A DNA stretch of 64,000 nt, taken from Paraconiothyrium sp. Pb-2020. Taxonomy: Eukaryota; Ascomycota; Dothideomycetes; Pleosporales; Didymosphaeriaceae. The stretch covers positions 5,642,001 through 5,706,000 of the forward strand of contig JAJUBI010000001.1 of the NCBI GenBank assembly GCA_022419385.1, written 5' to 3'. The position numbers were made by a program, and so were the translations under genes. The notes under the pieces were generated by a model. That model was not told the DNA's origin, did no database searches, and saw nothing but the letters and a program-made list of their open reading frames with translations. Position 1 is the stretch's first letter. Each line of letters opens with the position of its first letter. Shown here one piece after another: positions 58,209 to 64,000 of this stretch.

Positions 58209-58814
58209 ATTGCTCGCAGTATTGCAATACCTTCCATCTCTCCCAGAGGAGTAAATCAGCGCGGCTATCAATGTCACCATTTCGATTTCTTAGAGTCTAG
58301 AGGGTTGGAACACGAGATGGGAGGGATGGGACGCTGTACCATTAGTGTGAGTTTTTACTGCAGCCTGGATGGACCCGCGCGTGAAGGGGAATGTAGAGCG
58401 GTACGCCGCTGTAGTTGCTGTACAGAGTTCCTTTTCGTTCCAGCATCTTCTCTCACGCTGTAAAAGTCCGCTGAAACTAACCCATCATTTGGCTACCATG
58501 CCCAAAGTTTGAATTGACATTTGCCAACGCGCTGCATCTACTCATAGTACGCGTCAGTCAGGTTTTTACAGATTCCCCTATCCTCGTGTCGCGCGATACA
58601 CGATAAACACAGAACATCAGCAGATCGATACTTAACAACGGTGCAAAGACATAGCAGGGCCGTCCACTAGCATACTCATAGAGCTTTCTTTGTCTCGTCC
58701 AATCGTTCGGTACCGGTTCAGCAGCCCCGCTTATTTTTCTTTTAGGCTGGCTACTCATGAGCCCCGCGATCGCTCGCCGGTCACAACAACTTCTCCTGCC
58801 ACCACGACAACGCA
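58209..58814. other. Intergenic region
   Basis: Between COX6 and the FGAM synthase gene, both plus strand. 3' UTR and promoter; no motif of note. The start codon at 58815 follows an A/C-rich leader (ACGACAACGCAATGG). Confidence 0.4.
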
Positions 58815-61800
58815 ATGGCGTCGGAGGAGAGCCCCTACCTCGTTTTACCAGGGTCTCTGGCCTTCTCAGACTTCCGCCTTAAGCGCTTGGCCCAGGCGAT
58901 CGGCGCAAAGGAAGTGCGCGCGCTTTGGGTGCACTATGTCAATCCTACCAAAGAGCTGAGCGGGGAGGAATTGAAGACGCTGGAGCAGATATTGCACTAT
59001 GGAGAGTACCCTGAGAGCACAGACAGGCTGTCGCAAGCCCTTATCCACTCTATCCAAACTCCTACCGCCGCTCCCATCATTGGGGACGATACCGCACTCT
59101 TTTACATTTGCCCCCGCCCAGGGACCATTTCGCCATGGAGCTCTCTTGCTACCATGATCGCCCGCACATGCACGCTTGACCATGCCGTGAAGCGCATCGA
59201 GCGAGGCATGGTCCTCGCAGCCACCTTCGAAACGCCGCTCACCGCCGACGAGATCCCCAATGCCGACTCCCTCCACGACCGCATGACCCAGACCATCAGC
59301 CGCACCACGCCAAACCTCGACTTGCTCTTCGGTGAACACGAGCCTGCTCAGGCCACGACGATCAGCTTTGAGGAATATAGTAGCCCCCATGCTGCGCTAG
59401 AACATGCGAACCAAGAGCTGGGACTCGCCATGGACAAGTCAGAGATTGAGTATCTAGTCGAGGCATACTCTCAAGAGCTCAAGAGGGGTCCGGTAGATGT
59501 CGAGCTATTCATGTTCGCGCAGGTCAACTCTGAGCATTGCAGGCACAAGCAGTTCAACGCCGACTTTACCATCGATGGCATGCGCAAGGGCTACTCGCTT
59601 TTCGGAATGATACGGAACACGCACCAGAAGCACCCGGAAAGTGTTGTGAGCGCATACAGCGACAATGCTGCTGTTCTTCAGGGCGAGGAGGCAAGCTTTT
59701 GGGCACCGAACACTCTGACAGGCGAGTGGACCGGCACGAAAGAGACAGTGCATATTCTCTGCAAGGTGGAGACGCACAATCATCCCACGGCGGTGTCGCC
59801 CTTCCCTGGCGCGGCAACGGGCTCGGGCGGCGAGATCAGAGATGAAGGGGCAGTGGGCAGGGGCTCAAGACCCAAAGCTGGCCTGGCAGGCTTCACTGTG
59901 TCCGATCTTCTCATCCCTGGACACGAGCAGCCATGGGAACTGAACGACGTCGGCAAGCCGGCGCACATTGCGAGCAGTCTGGACATCATGCTCGAAGCGC
60001 CCATTGGCAGCGCCGCGTTCAACAACGAGTTTGGACGCCCGTGTACGATTGGATACTTCAGAACGCTGCTTGTTCGCGTCTTCACGAACGAGAAGGAGAC
60101 CGAGATCCGAGGATACCACAAGCCCATCATGCTCGCTGGAGGTGTAGGCACGGTTCGACCGCAACATGCGCTCAAAGACCCGGACATTGTACCGCCAGGG
60201 TCGCATCTACTGGTTATTGGTGGACCTGCGATGCTCATCGGTTTGGGTGGCGGTGCTGCGTCGAGTGTCCAATCTGGAGAAGGCAAGGTCGAGCTGGACT
60301 TTGCTAGTGTGCAGAGAGGAAACCCAGAAGTCCAGCGGAGAGCGCAGGAAGTTATTGACACTTGCCGATCCATGGGCGATAAGAATCCAATTTTGTTCAT
60401 CCACGACGTGGGTGCCGGCGGTCTGTCCAACGCTTTGCCTGAGCTCGTTCACGACTCTGGGCTTGGTGCCATCTTCGAACTCAGGGAAGTTGACAGTGCT
60501 GATCGAGGCATGAGCCCGCTGCAAATCTGGTGTAATGAGGCCCAAGAGCGCTATGTGCTAGCTGTAGGACCGGACGATCTGGACCTCTTCAAGCGCATCT
60601 GCAAGCGCGAACGTTGCGGGTTCTCAGTCGTAGGCATTGCGACGAGCGAACAGCGCTTAGTCCTCAAGGACAAGGAGTCGCAAGGCACACCTACGCCGAT
60701 CGACCTTCCTATGCCTATCCTTTTTGGAAAGCCACCGAAAATGTCACGCATTGTTGAGTCGCGAAAGCTGAGATTGCCTGCGTTCGACAGCACTTTGTCC
60801 ATGTACTTGCCTGAGACACCGAAGGAGGGTCTATTGCCTGAAGCTGTGGACCGAGTACTTGCCCTCCCTGCTGTGGGCTCCAAGTCATTCCTCATCACGA
60901 TTGGTGACCGTACCGTTGGCGGGTTGACAGTCCGTGACCAGATGGTTGGGAAATGGCAGATCCCCGTTGCTGATGTTTCGGTGACCGCCACCTCTCTCTT
61001 ATCTGGGATCAAGACTGGTGAGGCAATGTCCATAGGCGAGAAACCTACGCTCGCTCTCATCTCTCCTGCTGCATCGGCTAGGATGGCCGTTGCGGAATCG
61101 CTCATGAACTTGGCTGCTGCAAGCTTGTTCGATAGACTGTCCAGAGTCCGCCTGTCAGCGAACTGGATGTCCGCATCCAGCCACCCTGGGGAAGGTGCTG
61201 CGCTCTACGAGGCTGTCGAGGCTATTGGCATGGACCTTTGCCCACGCCTAGGCATCTCCATCCCCGTCGGCAAAGACTCCATGAGCATGAAGATGAAGTG
61301 GAAAGACCAAAACTCGAACGAAGCCAAGGAGGTCACCGCTCCTATGTCTCTGGTCATCACCGCCTTCGCCCCCGTAAACCGTATCGATCGCACCTGGACC
61401 CCTGCTCTGGAGCGTCTCGAAGACGTCGGCGAAACGGTCCTTATGTTCGTGGACCTCGCCGCCGGCAAGAAGAACATGGGCGGCTCCGCCCTCGCGCAGA
61501 CCTTCGGCCAGGTTGGCGATGAAGCACCTGATGTGTGGGACGCAGACGTGCTGAAAGACTACTACGACGCAGTCGAACAGCTCCACGACGCGGGCATCGT
61601 GCTAGCATACCACGACCGCTCTGACGGCGGACTTTTCACTACGCTCGTAGAGATGATGTTCGCCGGGCGCTGCGGGTTAGAAGTAATGCTCGACGGCATT
61701 GCGAAGTCGCCAGATACCAAGGACATCGTCGAAACGCTGTTCAACGAGGAACTTGGCGCCGTGTTCCAAGTCCGTAAGAAGGACGAAGTCAACTTCAACC

Positions 61801-62912
61801 GTTGTTTCGCCACTTGCGGACCGCCACCCGGCATGATCAAGAAGATCGGACGGGTGCCCGCAGCCTCGAAGCAGGAGATCAGTTTCGCGTTCGGCTCCCA
61901 AGTCATCTACCGTGCCTCCCGTTCGAAACTCCAACAGCGCTGGGCATCTACGAGCTACCAGCTCCAGCGCCTGCGCGACAACCCCTCCTGCGCAGACCAA
62001 GAGTTCTCCTCCATCCAAGATAATTCCGACCCGGGCCTCTCCTACCACCTCACCTACAACCCCAAAGAGAGCATCCTCCCCCTCAAAGCATCGCTAACAT
62101 CTCCCTTCACAAACAAACCCCGCGTCGCCATCCTCAGAGAAGAAGGCGTAAACGGCCAAGCCGAAATGGCCTTTGCATTTTCCCAGGCCGGGTTCAGCGC
62201 CATTGACGTACACATGACGGACCTCATTAGCGGCCGCGTCTCGCTCTCCCAATTCACGGGACTCGCTGCCTGCGGTGGCTTCTCCTACGGCGACGTCCTA
62301 GGCGCCGGGCAAGGGTGGGCGAAATCCGTCCTTTTACACCCCGCGACCCGCACGGAGTTCCAGACCTTCTTCGAGAGGAAAGACACCTTCGCCCTAGGCG
62401 TGTGTAACGGATGCCAGTTCCTCAGTAAGCTGAAAGAACTCGTCCCCGGCGCGGAGGGGTGGCCGTCCTTCGAGCGGAACATCTCAGAACAGTACGAGGC
62501 ACGCGTTGCTATGGTCGAGGTTCTCGATCCTGCCACTGGGGCGCAACCGCCGTCCGTTTTCCTGCACGGCATGCATGGGTCAAAACTGCCCATCGTGACA
62601 GCCCACGGCGAGGGACGCGCACATTTCGCGCCGGGCCTCAGCCCTGAGACGCTGTACAATGAGGGTCTCGTCGCGATGAGATACGTGGATAACTACGGCA
62701 AGGTGACGGAAAAGTATCCGTATAACCCCAACGGCAGCCCAAAGGGTATAACGGCGGTGAGGAGTAGAGATGGGAGGGTGTTGGCGTTGATGCCGCATCC
62801 CGAAAGGACGATCTTGAAGGAGGTGGGCAGCTACATCCCTAGAGACAACGAGTGGGGTGAAGTTGGACCGTGGGCACGCATGTTCAAGAGTGCCAGGCGA
62901 TGGGTTGGGTAG
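58815..62912 (+). CDS. ade6: Phosphoribosylformylglycinamidine synthase (FGAM synthase)
   Basis: Fourth step of de novo purine synthesis: FGAR + glutamine + ATP to FGAM, in the cytosol. Single intron-free exon of 1365 residues, the standard size of the large eukaryotic/PurL type. Order: N-terminal PurS-like domain; linker; two AIRS-like ATPase halves (QVNSEHCRHKQFNA, KVETHNHPTAVSPFPGAATG, IHDVGAGGLSNALPELV, then GKDSMSMKMKW and AYHDRSDGGLFTTLVEM); C-terminal class I glutamine amidotransferase with LGVCNGCQFL (nucleophile Cys1197) and MPHPERT (His1328, Glu1330). All key residues are present, so it is expected to be active. Gene symbol follows the budding yeast name. Confidence 0.97.
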   Translation: MASEESPYLVLPGSLAFSDFRLKRLAQAIGAKEVRALWVHYVNPTKELSGEELKTLEQILHYGEYPESTDRLSQALIHSIQTPTAAPIIGDDTALFYICPRPGTISPWSSLATMIARTCTLDHAVKRIERGMVLAATFETPLTADEIPNADSLHDRMTQTISRTTPNLDLLFGEHEPAQATTISFEEYSSPHAALEHANQELGLAMDKSEIEYLVEAYSQELKRGPVDVELFMFAQVNSEHCRHKQFNADFTIDGMRKGYSLFGMIRNTHQKHPESVVSAYSDNAAVLQGEEASFWAPNTLTGEWTGTKETVHILCKVETHNHPTAVSPFPGAATGSGGEIRDEGAVGRGSRPKAGLAGFTVSDLLIPGHEQPWELNDVGKPAHIASSLDIMLEAPIGSAAFNNEFGRPCTIGYFRTLLVRVFTNEKETEIRGYHKPIMLAGGVGTVRPQHALKDPDIVPPGSHLLVIGGPAMLIGLGGGAASSVQSGEGKVELDFASVQRGNPEVQRRAQEVIDTCRSMGDKNPILFIHDVGAGGLSNALPELVHDSGLGAIFELREVDSADRGMSPLQIWCNEAQERYVLAVGPDDLDLFKRICKRERCGFSVVGIATSEQRLVLKDKESQGTPTPIDLPMPILFGKPPKMSRIVESRKLRLPAFDSTLSMYLPETPKEGLLPEAVDRVLALPAVGSKSFLITIGDRTVGGLTVRDQMVGKWQIPVADVSVTATSLLSGIKTGEAMSIGEKPTLALISPAASARMAVAESLMNLAAASLFDRLSRVRLSANWMSASSHPGEGAALYEAVEAIGMDLCPRLGISIPVGKDSMSMKMKWKDQNSNEAKEVTAPMSLVITAFAPVNRIDRTWTPALERLEDVGETVLMFVDLAAGKKNMGGSALAQTFGQVGDEAPDVWDADVLKDYYDAVEQLHDAGIVLAYHDRSDGGLFTTLVEMMFAGRCGLEVMLDGIAKSPDTKDIVETLFNEELGAVFQVRKKDEVNFNRCFATCGPPPGMIKKIGRVPAASKQEISFAFGSQVIYRASRSKLQQRWASTSYQLQRLRDNPSCADQEFSSIQDNSDPGLSYHLTYNPKESILPLKASLTSPFTNKPRVAILREEGVNGQAEMAFAFSQAGFSAIDVHMTDLISGRVSLSQFTGLAACGGFSYGDVLGAGQGWAKSVLLHPATRTEFQTFFERKDTFALGVCNGCQFLSKLKELVPGAEGWPSFERNISEQYEARVAMVEVLDPATGAQPPSVFLHGMHGSKLPIVTAHGEGRAHFAPGLSPETLYNEGLVAMRYVDNYGKVTEKYPYNPNGSPKGITAVRSRDGRVLALMPHPERTILKEVGSYIPRDNEWGEVGPWARMFKSARRWVG

Positions 62913-63359
62913 GTGTGGTAGAGGTTGTGGTATGCAAGGCACGAGTTGATGTAGAAGGATTATGCATTGGGACGGATGGGCTGGACCGGGAATGGGTGGG
63001 CGTTCATGGATCATAGATCTGCATTTATCGACACATCTCAGAATGGGGAAACCCAATACTACAAGTGCAAATGATGCCGCTTCTTTTAATTTGCTGTGCT
63101 TTTCGGGTATGTGTGCAAAGTATACAACTGCAACCTAGCTATGTAGTGCCGGCGCCAGAACGCCGTGTCATGCTGTTTTGCGGGAGTGAAGCCCGCTATA
63201 TTACTCCATCCAATTCCCCTTTATACAATCCAAATATCTGATGGCAGCCATATACACCTATCATACAGGGCGTGAGTATAAGCGAAGGTCGACCAGCGAC
63301 TGAGAAGCTGCGAAAGGACGTGTAGCTCGGAAGACAACAAATCAAGCGTTTTGCAGAGC
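62913..63359. other. Convergent intergenic region
   Basis: 3' UTRs of the FGAM synthase gene (plus) and the mannosyltransferase gene (minus). Nothing else recognised. Confidence 0.4.
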
Positions 63360-64000
63360 TCAGTCCATGCCGGCGTACTTGAACCAGACGGCGCGGCAGT
63401 CCTGCGAGTTGAGCCAGTCTTCGCCGTCGGTGAAGCGGCCTGCCTCGCAGCCCGTGCACTTTCCGTTGTTAGGGCAGTTAAAGAAGGGGATGTGCTGATA
63501 TCCTATGTCACGGAACCTGTTCTTGCGTTAGCTTCTGCTGACATCGCCGTTTCGCTCAAGTTCCCGTGTCGCTTGGTGCAGCTGCGTCATTATAGTGGAA
63601 GGAAGTAATTTGCGACGCGAAGGGTAGGGAAATGACATACCAATGAACCTTGCTCTTGTCCTCGAACAGGCCGACGGCCACGCTGTGCACCGGCGCGTCG
63701 CCCCACCGCTCGTAGAAGAAGCCGCCTGCCTTGTCGAGATGCTCAAAATACTCTGTGTAGGCCTTGCTTCGCCAGAGGTCCAGATTTGCGATCTCAAAGT
63801 TGGACCAGAAGTGGCAGGTGGAGTAGCCTTTCGTGATCTGGTTATGGCCCTTCTCTTTCTCCTCGGTCAAGAAGCCCTTCGCATTATTCTTGGCCTCGTA
63901 CTCGGGGTGGTCCGCCAGGAATTTCATGGTTTCGGGCCAGAGCGTTTCGACACTGTCGGGGGAGTCGAGCAGCGTGAGAGTAAAGCCGTATGTCTTGTTG
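63360..64000 (-). CDS. Alpha-1,2-mannosyltransferase, KRE2/MNT1 family (GT15), 3' part
   Basis: Golgi type II mannosyltransferase that extends O- and N-linked mannan chains using GDP-mannose. The 5' part lies beyond the window end. Visible exons: 64000-63641 and 63516-63360, with a 124-nt intron (donor GTATGT, acceptor ACAG). The protein reads YGFTLTLLDSPDSVETLWPE, then the family hallmark CHFWSNFEIANLDLWRSKAY, YFEHLDKAGGFFYERWGDAP, VHSVAVGLFEDKSKVHWFRD, IGYQHIPFFNCPNNGKCTGC, ending in FKYAGMD. The Glu of the NFEI motif and the Cys residues near the end are conserved in this family. Which of the several fungal GT15 paralogues it is cannot be told. Confidence 0.92.

Noticed and set aside
1..64000. 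tRNA, rRNA, CRISPR arrays and transposable elements
   Set aside because: Looked for A/B boxes, regular repeat-spacer patterns, terminal repeats and transposase motifs; none was convincing by eye. A tRNAscan/Infernal and repeat search would be decisive.

Overview
The window is nuclear DNA of a filamentous ascomycete. Genes are dense, on both strands, and interrupted by many short introns (mostly 44-70 nt, GT..AG, often with GTAAGT/GTATGT donors and CTNAC-like branch sites). The gene content is typical of Pezizomycotina: a PTH11-like receptor, a DUF3176 protein, a KRE2/MNT1-type mannosyltransferase, fungal Tra1 and a fused FGAM synthase. A dothideomycete is my best guess, but only by impression. 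Exon boundaries were worked out by hand from reading frame, splice signals and family conservation; no search was run.

Layout. 0-17 kb: 3' end of the meiotic Spo11 gene; a Ser/Thr-rich protein; an F-box protein; two minus-strand unknowns; a mitochondrial dehydrogenase kinase (PDHK/BCKDK family); a USP7/Ubp15-type deubiquitinase on the other side of a shared upstream region; a p24 cargo receptor; and a repeat-containing protein with two SUMO-interaction-like motifs. 17-29.5 kb is accessory in character: a seven-helix PTH11-like receptor, a FAD monooxygenase, an amidohydrolase broken by two offsetting frameshifts, a DUF3176 membrane protein with an in-frame stop near its start, about 3 kb without a convincing gene, then a sugar-type MFS transporter with a clear TATA box. 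30-36 kb: Mpo1-like dioxygenase, DEDDh RNA exonuclease, an AT-hook protein split by an in-frame TAG, and a small single-pass membrane protein. 36-48 kb: Tra1, the very large pseudokinase of SAGA/NuA4, with a tight cluster of reading-frame breaks. 49-64 kb: TFIIIC subunit Tfc1, PP2A B56 regulatory subunit, fatty-acid elongase, cytochrome c oxidase subunit VI, FGAM synthase (purine synthesis), and the 3' part of a GT15 mannosyltransferase that runs off the end.

Most genes are unrelated housekeeping genes. The only functional grouping is the accessory block at 19.4-29.5 kb (oxygenase, hydrolase, membrane protein, transporter), which could be a remnant of a small catabolic cluster. I found no convincing new multi-gene system. 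The most notable signals are the genes with internal stops or frameshifts, which may be real decay, recoding, missed introns or assembly errors, and the double-SIM repeat protein.
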